From Larimichthys crocea (taxonomy: Eukaryota > Chordata > Actinopteri > Sciaenidae), in contig NC_040033.1 in assembly GCF_000972845.2 (NCBI RefSeq), positions 4,430,241 to 4,494,240 of the forward strand: 64,000 nucleotides of DNA, in the 5' to 3' direction. A program made the translations under genes and the position numbers. The notes under the pieces were generated by a model. It was not told the origin of the DNA and did no database searches. It worked only from the letters and a program-made list of their open reading frames with translations. Below are positions 51,977 to 63,479 of this stretch, one piece after another (the first letter of the stretch is position 1; every line of letters starts with the position of its first letter).

Positions 51977-52860
51977 CTGAGTATAACACCCTCCTGCACA
52001 CACACACACTCACACACACACTCTTACTCACACACATGCTCAAGTTGCTGATCCTGGGACGTTTTGATGCTGATCGGGGGGTTGCGATCAGTGACGGGTA
52101 GGGACGACTTGACTCCACATCACCCGATACGCTTTCAGCAAGTGTACAAGCGCAACATGACAGCCTTTTTTCCCGAGGAGACACCCGCGTGGCCCTCATG
52201 TCACATCAATCCACGAGCTGATTGGTTATGCCACTCCAGCCGGCTCGGGGGCCGGACGATAAACTGATTCTTAAGTATTACATGTTTAGCTTTTGTGCTC
52301 TTTGAATACTCTTCATGGAAAACGCCATATATAAAGACGCAACAAGACTTCCCTCGGACATCCGTTTGTTCCTCCTGACGTGGACAGAGATCTCAGAATA
52401 GCTCCTCCATTAACAGTGCTCCATCCTGCTTGTTGTGCCATGTTCATACCAACCGCACAGCGTCTCATAGACAGCCCGATAGCCACCGAGTGACATAAAT
52501 CGTATCCTATCAAGCCTTATACTTGATGTCTATGATGATATTTTCTGTACAGTGAGTGTTACAGCAGAGAATAATTAGCACAGGTCTTTTTTTCTTTCTT
52601 CTTTTTTTAAAATCGACTAGTCTCAGTTTCGATCTAGTTTTAGAGACTTTTGTTTGTGCCGGTTTTAGTAGAATTACGTACTGTGCTGGGCTGGACCTGA
52701 AGCATGCACACTCTGGGAATAGGATCCGTTTAAAGGAAAAGTCCACCCTGAAAACACTTTAACGCTGTTTTCAAATGGTATTTGTTATTATCTTCCCCTC
52801 ACATTACCTCCAGAAATCTCGCTTGTCTTCATTTAATTCTACATTTGATATCAGCTGCCT

Positions 52861-52930
52861 TTAAAGGGCCAGTATGTGAAATTTAGCTCTATTATGGCAG
52901 AAATTGGATATAATATTCATACGTTTTTGT
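52861..52930. repeat. MITE end related to the element at 23960
   Basis: Begins ttaaagggccagtatgtgaa, similar to ttaaaggtccaatgtgtagg at 23956. No matching second end was found. Confidence 0.5.
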
Positions 52931-53210
52931 CTACATACACTGCGGGTACCACCGTGTTTCTTAAAAAAGCCCATAACGGACAAACTAAACATGTTTTTCA
53001 CGTGTTGGCCGCTGTAGGAAAGGGTGAGGTGAGGCAGTAGCAATTAGAAATTACACTGCTATATGCCACTGATTTCTTGAAATCACTTATACCAAAAAAA
53101 TGAAACATCCTTGAATATTATCATGCACAACACTTTTTTAAATTATTGTTTCGGTTCCATAAAAGACAAACAAGGCTTCTACAAAGCCTCTAATACCGGC
53201 ATAAAGATCT

Positions 53211-53682
53211 TTAAAGTCTGGGTAATGTTAGAATAAATGTGTTCTGAGTTTGTCAGACCAAAGAAGAAAGTGTTATTAACCACCCGGCCAAATTTGAATG
53301 ATTTAAAAATATCGACATGTTTATGAAATTAGGTGTCAAAATCAAGTAAAAATAAATTCTCAGCTCCAGGACTGTGGGGGTGCTGTGAAGGCGCTGAAAC
53401 GTGTCAGATGAGTTCATAAAATGACGTGACTAACTTTGAAACACTCTGAGCTGAGATGAATTCATCTCTATCTCTCTGCTCAGGGTGGCCTCAGCGTGTC
53501 ATCGAGCCACCCTTTAAGGACCGCCCACAAAATCCTGAACTGAAAATAGTTTAAACCTCTAACTCCACATTTCAGTGATATATCATTCAAAGTCTTTTCA
53601 CGTGTTTTCAGCAACTGTTTTCCAACATATTTAATGTATTCAGAAAGAAATCTCAGAATTGCCTTTACACAGACTTCAATTA
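53211..53682 (+). repeat. Interspersed repeat R1, copy 3 (in the 3'UTR)
   Basis: Shares the proximal part of R1 but carries about 75 extra bases (about 53380-53470) in the middle and lacks the distal part present in copies 1 and 2. Confidence 0.8.
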
Positions 53683-54734
53683 AATCCTCCAGTCTCTTGA
53701 TATCACATAAAGGGAGTTTTTCTTACAATACTGACATGAACATATGAACATAAGAAGAGTCTCTCCTTTGATGCGTTGATAAAAATCCCAATGTTACTGA
53801 TCTAACTCTACTGCAGAAGCTGTTGAGGTAAAAGTCTGCAGCCCATAAGAACCAAGAAAAGTAGATTTCTGCCGTGACTGTCGTACGAAACCAACTCCTA
53901 TTTTTAGAAATCTTCCGCCTGATACTCAGATTTGATGAATTACTCGAGCAGATTATTTAAAAAACGAAGTCTGGATTCTTTCTATTTGCATCCACGTCTG
54001 TTTTTATTTTCCTTTCACTTTCAGCAGCTTTTAATGGGAATCCTGAGACACAGTCACCATGGCAACTACATGAGTACATGAGTCAACAACAAGTGCTAGA
54101 ATTCGTGAAAGGTTGTCATGGTGGGAAAAAAAAACGACCTAATCTCTAATTGAAAATCCGATGATCTCTTCTGTGACGGCGTCAAAGTTTCTCAGGGTGG
54201 ATTCTTTTCCTCAGAGGCTCTCCGTATCCTGCATGCCACTTAGAGAATATGAGGATATATTTGCATAAGATTTGAAATATGGATCTAATAAAAATATATT
54301 AGTTTGTTATTTGTACGCTGCTGGCGAATGACTTAATACTCAGAGACACTGCACAAACCTTACGAAAGCAATCGTACACACACGAACACCATGCACACAC
54401 GCCAATAAGCAACAAACAAATAAAAAAACACAGTTTGAATGCTTTTTCTATGCTGCTGCCCGTGGTTGGTTGTAGTAGCATGTCCGTGTTGTAGATAAAC
54501 ACAATATTCCTTTTCTGTTTTTGTGTTTGAAATCTCTAGATACAGTAGATCTCTCTTTATAGAGTGCAAACTAAGTGTCCTGGATGATGTTCTCTGATTC
54601 TATCAGGTCTTTTTTTTTTTGGACAGTTGAGTAAAGATTGTTTAATGTTCAATCTATAAATTATGGTAAAAAAAAAAAAAAGTATTTATTTACGTGATCA
54701 TTCTACGTGTTCTGTCGGGAGGAGAGGGTGGATC

Positions 54735-54740
54735 AATAAA
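54735..54740 (+). promoter_or_regulatory. cnksr2: Polyadenylation signal AATAAA of cnksr2
   Basis: AATAAA followed within 25-60 bases by a strong GT-rich element (54760-54790), the classical downstream element. Another AATAAA at 54288 has a weaker context. Confidence 0.7.
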
Positions 54741-55539
54741 GTGTGGTCATTTGGACGAAGGTGTATTTTGTGGTTTGTTTGTTTGTTTTTGCTTGGCTGA
54801 CGGGGAGACAGATAGAAGCTGACAGGACGTGGGGAGGGATGATGAGCGCCGCTAACAGCTGCTGCATTGTCTCAGTCAACAGGGGAGGCTGAAAGAGAGA
54901 GAGAGAGAGAGTCCTCTGGTTTAGAAACTCAACTCTGCTCCTCCTCCCAACTGACCCATCCTAATCCCCGCTCGCTACAATCACAGCTCTCCTGCAGGAG
55001 CACTAATCTGACACCAGCAGGTGGTTCCAGTTGGGCGGCCCGTACCGATACCAACCGCTGCTGACACAGGCCTGTAGGAGTTTAAGCAGTTTAATCCGGC
55101 ATTGTTACAGTTAGGTGTGTTTTCATATAAGCCAACGCAGAAGTGACAAAAACCGCAGTTCCTTCAACGCTGGCTACAAAACGAGTCAGTCTCCATAAGC
55201 GCGCATTCACACGGGATCAGGCGACTCGCAGCAGGGCTGTCTGCACATGCTGAATGTGAAACAATCAGGAAAGAACTTTTTAGAAGCTGGTACCTGAAAT
55301 AAACAAAGTCAGAACACACACACACACGTAGAGTATCAGAGTTCAGTCCATGAATCCACCTGAATCAGTTTCAGAGACATTTCAGGCTGTCTGTCTGTGG
55401 AGGTGTGAGTGTCTGATCCTGATCCTGATCCTGTGTGAATCCACGTGCAGTGAGTGACAGGTGAGGTTGCTACTAGCAACAGAACGTTCAACTGAAACCA
55501 CCTGCCAGCTCCACATGAGTTAATCTAAGACGGGAGTCG

Positions 55540-55680
55540 GCAACCTGTGGCTCAGGAGCCAGATGTGGCTCTTTTGATGACTGCATCTGGCTCGGGGTGA
55601 TAGTAAGCCGGTCCGGTACTGCGTACCACTAAAACATTCATTGGCGGTACGCAGTACCAAGATAGGCGGCTCATTCAGAA
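55540..55680. repeat. hAT-like transposon end with a 13-bp hairpin
   Basis: Starts with 'gagtcggcaacctgtggctc', the terminus of a widespread hAT family. An internal hairpin pairs ggtactgcgtacc (55615-55627) with ggtacgcagtacc (55646-55658). The opposite terminus was not found. Confidence 0.6.
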
Positions 55681-56794
55681 CCAGTCACGGCCGCACTCTG
55701 GGTCAGAAAATAGATCCGCTAGTAATATGCCGTCTCTTCTGCGCCCAGCCTTCGAAACGCGTACCACACATTTAATGTCTTTACGTTCGTGGCAAAATGT
55801 CCCAATTAAAATCAGTAGAAGAGCAAACAGTTGTGTTTTTTATGTTATTTAGTTCAATTTAAACGATACAGAACAGCTCGGAGAAGAAACCGGAGAGTTC
55901 ACTCAGCAGTATCAGCGCATGATGCAGCACCAGAAGTCATTAAGAAGTATTTTATTAATTATTGGTTAGCTTCAGTATAACAATGTTATTTAAAAAATAA
56001 TAAATTCAGAGACTTGGTCTTACTTAAAAATGCATTTGTTTGTAAAAATCTTATATGGCGAGACATTAACATAAGATATCATTCAAATATTCATGGAGAC
56101 GAAATAAAAAAGACACACCAGAACTAATCAGTTTAACTTTTTGGGTTTTATTGGTTTCTAATAGTCAATGAATGAATGCATGAGCTTTTCTTGAGTGATT
56201 CGTTATCAGAATTCATAATCTATATTCATGATAATTACCAGTGGGAATGTTTAATTGGTGTTAAAGGTGTCTGCGTATAACTTTTGTTAAGTTTTTTGAT
56301 TGACAGTAATGAGTGTTGGATATAACCGGAGACTGGCAATTAATGCTGAATCCAACATCCCCTTCAAACGTGTTAATAAATAAATAAATAATGCGTACAG
56401 GATTAAATGGAAGTAGATACAAGCCCATGAATAATGAACTCCAGCAGGTTACCTCAGCTGTTACGCACAAATCATGCATGTGATTTCCTGCTAATGTGTT
56501 TTCTGCTCTGTCCATTTGGTCTGTCGGTGCAGATGGAAACAAGAAAAACAAGATTGGGTTTGTTTCTATACTTGGAAAACTTCAATTATTCATCTGGAGT
56601 CAATAAACAGGAATGTCACATGCATGGAACTTTTATCTACAACTGCCATGAAATATTCAGCTAAGCTCTCCTGCTGTTTTTATTTCTAAGCTGTCCTCCT
56701 CCACCTTCATCACCTTATCTTCTGTTTCTGACCTCCTCTCTGTTCCTTCCCGTGCGATAGCCTCCTCCTCCTCCGCTCAGCTTCTTCTTTGGAA

Positions 56795-57020
56795 ACTCAT
56801 CTGTGCAGGAATTACTTTCTTCCCACTAAATCTCTCCTCTACTTATTATTTTTATCTCTGTTCTTAGCTCTGGTTTTATTTCTCTTCTAAGAACATTGTC
56901 ACATTCGGCCACAGGAATATTATCCATAAAAAACACCATGTCTGTCGTTTGTGGTGATCTAGGACATTGAGCTTATTCTACTGTAATCAGCTTCCGATAG
57001 TGATACACGCCAAATCGCTG
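56795..57020 (+). repeat. Inverted repeat, left arm
   Basis: The reverse complement of 57721-57945 with a few 1-bp indels. The spacer of about 700 bp contains the hAT element at 57222. Confidence 0.9.
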
Positions 57021-57221
57021 AGAGAGAAGATAACAAAAGGACACGCACAGTTTGTCCTTCAACAATGTGAGCGACGCTTGGAAAACTAAAACAGAAATAC
57101 AATATAATCCTTTTTTTAGCCTGTGTAACTGACAACTTGTAAGTGAAGCTCGAAAGACTGGAAACAGGGAAAACACACGCGACTCTTAAGCTCACTAATT
57201 AGAAGGTCACATACTTTACAC

Positions 57222-57565
57222 CAGGGGTTCCCAAACTTTTCAGCCCCCGACCCCCCAAAACAACGGTACCAGTGATTTGCGACCCGCACTATCCCCAGGT
57301 GTCAGATGATTTGTCCTTGTTAAATGTCGTAAGTTTGCCACGATGCTAATAAACCTTACCTTAATATTGTTAATCTGTCCTAATCACATCAAAGACAATC
57401 TTTTATTGTATCTACTTTTTTATGTTTTGTTACAATTATGGCTAAAATATGCTATTTCTAAAAGTTTTTAAATTTTATTTGATTTCTGAAAATCATCTTG
57501 CGGCCCCCCTTTTGCTGCCTTGTGACCCCTCTGGGGGGTCCTGACCCCGACTTTGGAAACCAGTG
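57222..57565. mobile_element. Non-autonomous hAT element with 8-bp TSD
   Basis: 344 bp, ends caggggttcccaaac and ctttggaaaccagtg (imperfect inverted repeats). Flanked by ctttacac (57214-57221) and ctttactc (57566-57573), a 7 of 8 matching target duplication. No coding capacity. Confidence 0.85.
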
Positions 57566-57720
57566 CTTTACTCTAGCTTCATTTCATTTTGCACAAAAAC
57601 ACGCCAACAATCTTCTCATCAATTTGGCCAAAATACAAATAGTATCATAATTAGTACCTTTGGAAACGCAAACTGGCTACTGTGAAAAAGGTCTATTGTC
57701 TATTTTCCAAAGTAAAATCG

Positions 57721-57945
57721 CAGCTATTTGGCGTGTATCACTATCGGAAGCTGATACAGTAGAATAAGCTCAATGTCCTAGATCACCACAACGACAGACA
57801 TGGTGTTTTTATGGATAATATTCCTGTGGCCGAATGTGACAATGTTCTTAGAAGAGAATAAAAACCAGAGCTAAGAACAAGATAAAAAAAAAAAATAAGT
57901 AGAGGAGAGATTAGTGGGAAGAAAGTAATTCTGCACAGATTGAGT
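57721..57945 (-). repeat. Inverted repeat, right arm ending at the gap
   Basis: Inverted copy of 56795-57020 that stops exactly at the N run. Differences are mostly single-base indels, for example in 'gagattagtggg' and 'aattctgcac'. Confidence 0.9.
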
Positions 57946-57955
57946 NNNNNNNNNN
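57946..57955. other. Assembly gap (10 N)
   Basis: Ten N directly after the right arm of the inverted repeat. Confidence 0.99.
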
Positions 57956-58699
57956 ACAAAAAGTGCTGTCGAGATTTGTTTCTGCCGCAGATAAAGACTC
58001 CACTTTACTTGGACTTTTAGAAGTAAGTGAGTTGCGTTGCAATAACAGCATTCGTCTGCTATTCTTTGCTTCTTTTGTTGTTTGCGGGTATTTTAAGTCT
58101 GAAATAAACTCCATTAAGAGGACATTTCTTCATAATTGACATTTTCCAAAGGTTCTTGACAAAAAAAACAAAACAAAACTGTGATTCCCCTTTTAACTCT
58201 GTGATGACCAACTTGAAAGACACTTGGAAGACAACTATTCAGCACTGATTTATACTGATGCTTTCTATTAAATTATTCATTTCTAATGTTTGTAGCGATT
58301 TGCGAGTTCAAATGTACGATTTTCCTTTTTTTTTGGTGGGGGAGGCAGGGGGGTTATATGTCTTTGTTGTTGTTTCATTGTTATGATTCTATCTTCAGAG
58401 AAAATATTGCATAAATCGAGATGGTTCAAACTGTTCTGTTTGATGTCCCACATCATTCTGAATTACTCGTTAGATACTAATTAAACATGTACACATTTGT
58501 CCTGTTTGTTATAGATTTGAATAAGTTCATTCTTTACTTTGGTCCAGACTGAAATTTCTCAACAATTAATCATCATGGAATTCTTTCCATTATATTAGGA
58601 CAGATATCCAACAGCTTCTTCTTCCCCGGCTAATCTAATTATCGGCAAGACGTGGATCCTCGGCGGACCTGAGGTGGCCGAATGACCCCTGGTTGCTCA

Positions 58700-59375
58700 G
58701 TAACGGCACCCACCTGTCAATCAAAGCGTCCACACTCTTATCCTGCATAACTTTAAGCCTTATATAAATCTGAACAGGTGAGTTGTATTAAATTCACCCT
58801 CAGTACAGTGTCATGAACGGGGAATTAGCTACAGAGTAGGGCTGCCACAATTAGTCGATTAGTCACGATTACGTCGACGAACAAAATCGTCGACAACTAA
58901 TTTAGTAGTGAATCCCCATGAATCAGGGTGGGGTGGTGTTGCCAATCACCGCGATTTTTCCGCAACTTCCGTGCAGTCTGCCCGGGGATTAACTCGTGGG
59001 TCAGGGACAGCCGCACGGTGCGGGGGATCCCCTCATGGGACCTCTCCCCGGCGCATTTCCTCCGCGGCGCTCTGGGTCGGCATGGAAAGACTCTGGGGCG
59101 AAGGTGGCTCACGGCTCCGTCCGCGAGGTTTACAGCGCCCTCCCCTTTCAGGATAGTCAATTTACGCATGATCCGATTAGTCGACTAATCGAAAAAAATA
59201 ATGGTGATTAGTCGACTATCAAAATAATCGTTTGTGGCAGCCCTACTACAGAGACCAAAACTGTTTTTTGTACCAGGCTGTAAACATGTTTATTTCTTAT
59301 TTTAACATGGGGACTTATGGAGACTGACTCACTTCTGAGCCAGCCCCAAGTGGACGTTTGAGGACTGCAGTTTTT
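58700..59375 (+). repeat. Interspersed repeat F2, copy interrupted by hAT
   Basis: Plus-strand counterpart of the minus-strand copy at 14700-14960, split by the 409-bp element at 58837-59245. A weak related fragment lies near 55130-55200. Confidence 0.8.
58837..59245. mobile_element. Nested non-autonomous hAT element, perfect 8-bp TSD
   Basis: 409 bp with ends tagggctgccac and gtggcagcccta, and subterminal gattagtcga-type repeats on both sides. Flanked by ctacagag at 58829-58836 and 59246-59253. The interior is GC-rich with no transposase frame. Confidence 0.92.
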
Positions 59376-61203
59376 TTGCATTCCACATTGGTTGCTGCTT
59401 GACTAGTATAAATTGTATGCAGATGATCATGGTTCCCAGATGATATATCCTCTAAATATCAGCCTCAGCTGTGTACATTGTTTTTCAGTGCTATTTGGTT
59501 ACAAGTCTGGTGAATATCCGGTATGTTAGCCTTATCAGTGTAAATGTGTCAGCATGTTGCAATTTCTCACTCTTAGCCGAGTTTTCTTGTCATTTTTTAA
59601 AAATATATCTCCTTGTTGTGACGCTGACAGCTAACAAAAACAGGGCATGAGAGTTTTTCAAGTTTTCAAGCTGACGGAATTTTCATGGTGGAGACTTCCC
59701 TTTATTCCTGCAGGTGTCGGGGGACTGACAGTAAACAGAGCAAATAATAATATAAAAAATGCTACCTTCAGGCAAAATTAAATAACCTGAAACTCTGACA
59801 GAAGCAAATTAAAACTTTGTGTTTTCCCGTGATGGAAAATGTAGCTCGGAGTCTTTTGAGTCAGTTTTCACACGCCTCGCCGTGCACGCCGTACCGACAC
59901 TCCTCGCTGTAATGTTCTTGTTTTGCTGGAGTTTTAGGTGGGAGTGGAATCACGTTAATCCTGACCTAAACCTCCAAGTCCAGCAGTTTAAAGGAGGAAT
60001 GGACGACACACACACACACACACATGCACAGACACCTCACATTGCAGTGTGCATCTATCATCACATCACATGTCGAACACACAGACAAACACACACACAC
60101 ACAGAGCAGCTGTAGCTAAGTTTAGCTTCACCATCAGGTCACGGTGGAATATTTAGCCATGCCGAACCAACGGGAGGATTTGACATCGTGTGGGAAAAGA
60201 TTCAAAATGTTCTTGAGGATTTTCAAAGAGGCGTGAGTCTTTGTGAGTCGCCCCGTGTGCTGAATTCTGACCGGGGGGGACTCTTCTATAAAACAAACCA
60301 CACACACACACACACACACACACCACACCACCACACACACACACTCGTCTCTGAGCCAGCATCTACTCCGGATCATAACTCACTACGAAAAATGCACGTC
60401 GCAGGGAAACGCTGCAAGAGCTTGTAAGTGTGCAATAAAGCGATGTTGTTTGCATATTGTGTGTGTGTGTGTGTCAGACAGCAGCACACACAAACACACA
60501 CACCAGTAGCTGGTCATTAATCAACGCCGTGTAAACACGCTGGACACTGGAAACCCGATACTGGAAACGAATCCTTCCTTTATTTCTCTCTCTCTCTCTC
60601 GCTCCCACCACCTCTGCGTAAAAAATACGGTGACATTATCTGTGTTAGTTTGAAGCAGGGAAAGGTCATAAATAAAATCTCCCGTGTGTGCGGCTTATCG
60701 CAACACTAACAACTACTCCTCCTCCTGACACCTGTGAGATCTTTTTGAAACTTCCTCACGCCGTCGACCTCGCTCTGAATCCGCCCCGCCACACACCGCT
60801 GCTGCTGTGTCCGCCGTGGTGTGTTTTCTATTCCTGTCGCCATGGCGATGAGGGCACAGATAGGCGCCGTAGCAACCGTGCCCTGGAATTTGGTCCGGGA
60901 CTCTGAGCAGCTGTATTTACAATGAGTTCATCCACCATGGATAGACGCTAAAAACCATGCCAGGTCACCCTGTGTCGGTGTGTGTGTGTGTGTGTGTGTG
61001 TGGTTTTATCCATTCATCTGCCTACGGCTGTGTTGGTGTGTGTGGTGGTGTGTTGTGTTGGATGCATGTATTGGGGTGATACTCCCACCCGGACCAAGAG
61101 GAAAAGGGCAACAGGATGAACACAAAGCCAAACAGGGCCGGGACATTGTAGAAACAGACTGAGGCTTTGGGGACGGGCCGTAAAAAGGGGGTAGGCGGTA
61201 CAT

Positions 61204-61210
61204 GTGTGTG

Positions 61211-61246
<36 letters not shown>
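61204..61246. repeat. (GT)n microsatellite
   Basis: About 20 GT units about 210 bp upstream of the klhl34 start. Confidence 0.92.
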
Positions 61247-61248
<2 letters not shown>

Positions 61249-61456
61249 GGGTAGTTGTTAACCTTTGGTGTCACATGCTGCAGACAGAGCACGACAAAAA
61301 CACAGATGGACGGAGCTCGTCCCGTCCTTGCGTCCTGATTCTCGTCCTCCTGTGCAGCTTTCCCTGCACCTTCATATCTTAACGTCACTGCTCGGCTTCA
61401 AAGATAAACTTTTCTCTCGTCTGCCTTCCCTCTCTCCTCGCCTCCTGTCTTTTTGG

Positions 61457-63256
61457 ATGGATAGCTACTCTCTCCTCTACAGTTCCTCCCACAGAACCGG
61501 ACTCCTCTCCGGCTTCCAGCGCCTGCGCTCTCAGAGGAAGATGTGTGATGTGGTCCTGGAGGCTGGCGGCGTTTCGTTCCCCTGTCATCGCGCCCTCTTG
61601 GCCAGCTCCAGCGAGTATTTTTGGGCTCTGTTCGGAGAGACCACCGCCGAGAGATCAGCCGGCTCCGTTAGCCTTCCGGCACTAACCCGAGGGTTTAGAC
61701 ATCATTCTGGACTTCCTGTATTCTGGCTGGCTCAGCGTATCCCCGCCCACACTTCCTGTCGTCTTGGCGGCGCCAGGTACCTGCAGGTGGAGCGGCTGTG
61801 GCGATATGCGAGCGCTTCATTACCGACGGCTTAGCGCTGGATTGTTGTTCCTACGCTAACCTGGCCGAGCATCACGCCCTTTCGGATGCACTCGAAGCTG
61901 CCAATCAAACCGTCGCTATGGATGGGAGATGGGGACATTGCTGCAGGACAGCAGGGATGACCTTCTAGGGCTGAATGTCCAGTCCGTCATGGCGGTGCTC
62001 GATGCTGACGAGATACCTGGCGTCAAGGAGGTGGAGCTCATAAAGCTGGCTCTGGATTGGGCTGAACGAGAACGGGCCCCTCCCCCTGCTGAAATCAAAT
62101 CTGCTGCTGAGTCGCCTGCGCTTCGGATTGGTCGCCCCGTGTGACCTCACCGATCTCAGCCACGCCCACAGAGGCCATGGCCACGCCGCTGATCAGAAGT
62201 CAGCTGACTCGAGCTCTGGAGTACCACAGGCTGGGTTCCGCTCAGCCAATCAGGCAGAGCAGGCAGTCCACGCTCAGGGCGTCACCCATCGCGTGCTTCT
62301 TGTGGGTGGAGGATCCGGCCCTGATTGGCCGGAGCAGCAGTCCTGGCGTTCGATCCTCGAAGCAGAAAGTTTTCATCCCTGAGCTCCGGCCTCCCGCTGC
62401 GGCTGAGAAGTCACTGCGTGTGCTCGGTTGGAGGTTTCCTCTTCGTGATCGGAGGGGAAGAAGTGAAGGAGAGACGAGGACGGGGAAGAAGTCTGTCACC
62501 GTGGCGATGTCCAACCAGTGTGGCGTTACGATCCTCGCTTCAGCAGTGGGAGAAGGTGGAGTCCATGCTGAGGAGGCGAACGCAGTTCACCTGCTGCGTG
62601 GTGGAGGACGTGATCTACGCCATCGGAGGTCGAAACACACGACCGGGCACCGACGCACCCACCTCCGTAGCTTCTGTTGAGTTTTATGACATGGCTTCAG
62701 GAGGGTGGGGAGAGGAGCAGCCTGCCTCGACCCCTTTACGGCCCGCTTCTGCAGTGCTTCACGACTGCATCTACGTGTCGGGCGGTGTCCCGGGCAACCA
62801 AGGCACCACATCGACGCCAGTAACCACGGCGATAACCAGGATGACCACAGAGGAAGCAGCCGAGAAGTCCTATCCTGGGACCTCAAGGGTAAAGTTTGGG
62901 AGAGCGAGCCTCCATGTCATCGCGAGGTCCGGTCACCGCCTGCGACCGCCCACGGCCACATCTACGCCTTGCTGGGGATGTACGAGCCTTTCTGCGACAT
63001 CGAGCAATACGATTCGCGGTCGGACCACTGGACCCGCCTCCGGCCGCTCCTCCATGGCTCTTCAACTACGGGATGGCGTCGACGCCGTCCGGGAATCTGC
63101 TCGTGTTTGGCGGGAGGAGATGGAGCGACGGACGGGAGGTGATAGTGAAGAGCGTGCTGGAGTACGACACGAAAAAAAGATCGCTGGAGGGAGATCTGTC
63201 AGCTGCCCAGACCTCTAACCGGGACCGAGTGCACTCTGCTGCCCCTGCCGGACTAA
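61457..63256 (+). CDS. klhl34: klhl34: BTB-BACK-Kelch protein, frame broken by indels
   Basis: Single-exon gene of about 600 codons. KLHL proteins generally act as Cullin-3 ubiquitin-ligase adaptors: BTB binds Cul3, Kelch binds substrate. The start ATG at 61457 opens MDSYSLLYSSSHRTGLLSGF, then the BTB core CDVVLEAGGVSFPCHRALLA. BACK-like sequence runs 61795-62140 (LNVQSVMAVLDADEIPGVKE). Kelch units follow (FLFVIGGEE, VIYAIGGRN, IYALLGMYEPFCDIEQYD, LLVFGGRRWSDGRE), and the expected stop is TAA 63254-63256. The conserved text moves between all three frames, with shifts near 61685, 61770, 61790, 61920, 62080, 62160, 62285, 62320, 62520, 62790, 63055 and 63175. Within each conserved block I see no stop codon, so sequence errors are likelier than a dead gene. 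The family member is chosen by resemblance to KLHL34 and by its position next to cnksr2. Confidence 0.82.
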
Positions 63257-63458
63257 AGCTCACATCGCGGGAGAAGATTCGAACATTCATTTAAACAATC
63301 ACAAAACAAAGACTTTAAAATTCTGACAGTTCATGGACTGTAAACTCCATTTTATGTGTTTGTTATATAAACAAAAGTTGAGTTTAGGGAACTTTGGGTT
63401 TCAGCCATGCAAGAAGAAAAAACACTATCCATCAGAGCAGACAGCTTTGCGGCCGAGA

Positions 63459-63464
63459 AATAAA
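63459..63464 (+). promoter_or_regulatory. klhl34: Polyadenylation signal AATAAA of klhl34
   Basis: AATAAA about 200 bp after the expected stop, followed by tgtggtgt, a GT-rich downstream element. Confidence 0.6.
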
Positions 63465-63479
63465 AAACTGTGGTGTCAG

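Larger units (their letters stand above)
51977..54760 (+). other. cnksr2: cnksr2 3' untranslated region
   Basis: Runs from the stop codon to the likely polyadenylation site. It contains CA repeats (51997-52034), a MITE end (52861), and repeat R1 copy 3 (53211-53682). The extent is inferred from the poly(A) signal. Confidence 0.65.
54791..61456. other. Intergenic region between cnksr2 and klhl34
   Basis: Contains hAT fragments, a second assembly gap, inverted repeat arms, repeat F2 with a nested hAT, and CA/GT microsatellites (60008-60023, 60298-60323, 60980-61000, 61204-61246). No gene recognised. The klhl34 promoter must lie in its right part but was not pinpointed. Confidence 0.75.

Noticed and set aside
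58908..59211. Overlapping 70-86-residue frames on both strands
   Set aside because: They lie wholly within the 409-bp hAT element and are a by-product of its GC-rich interior.
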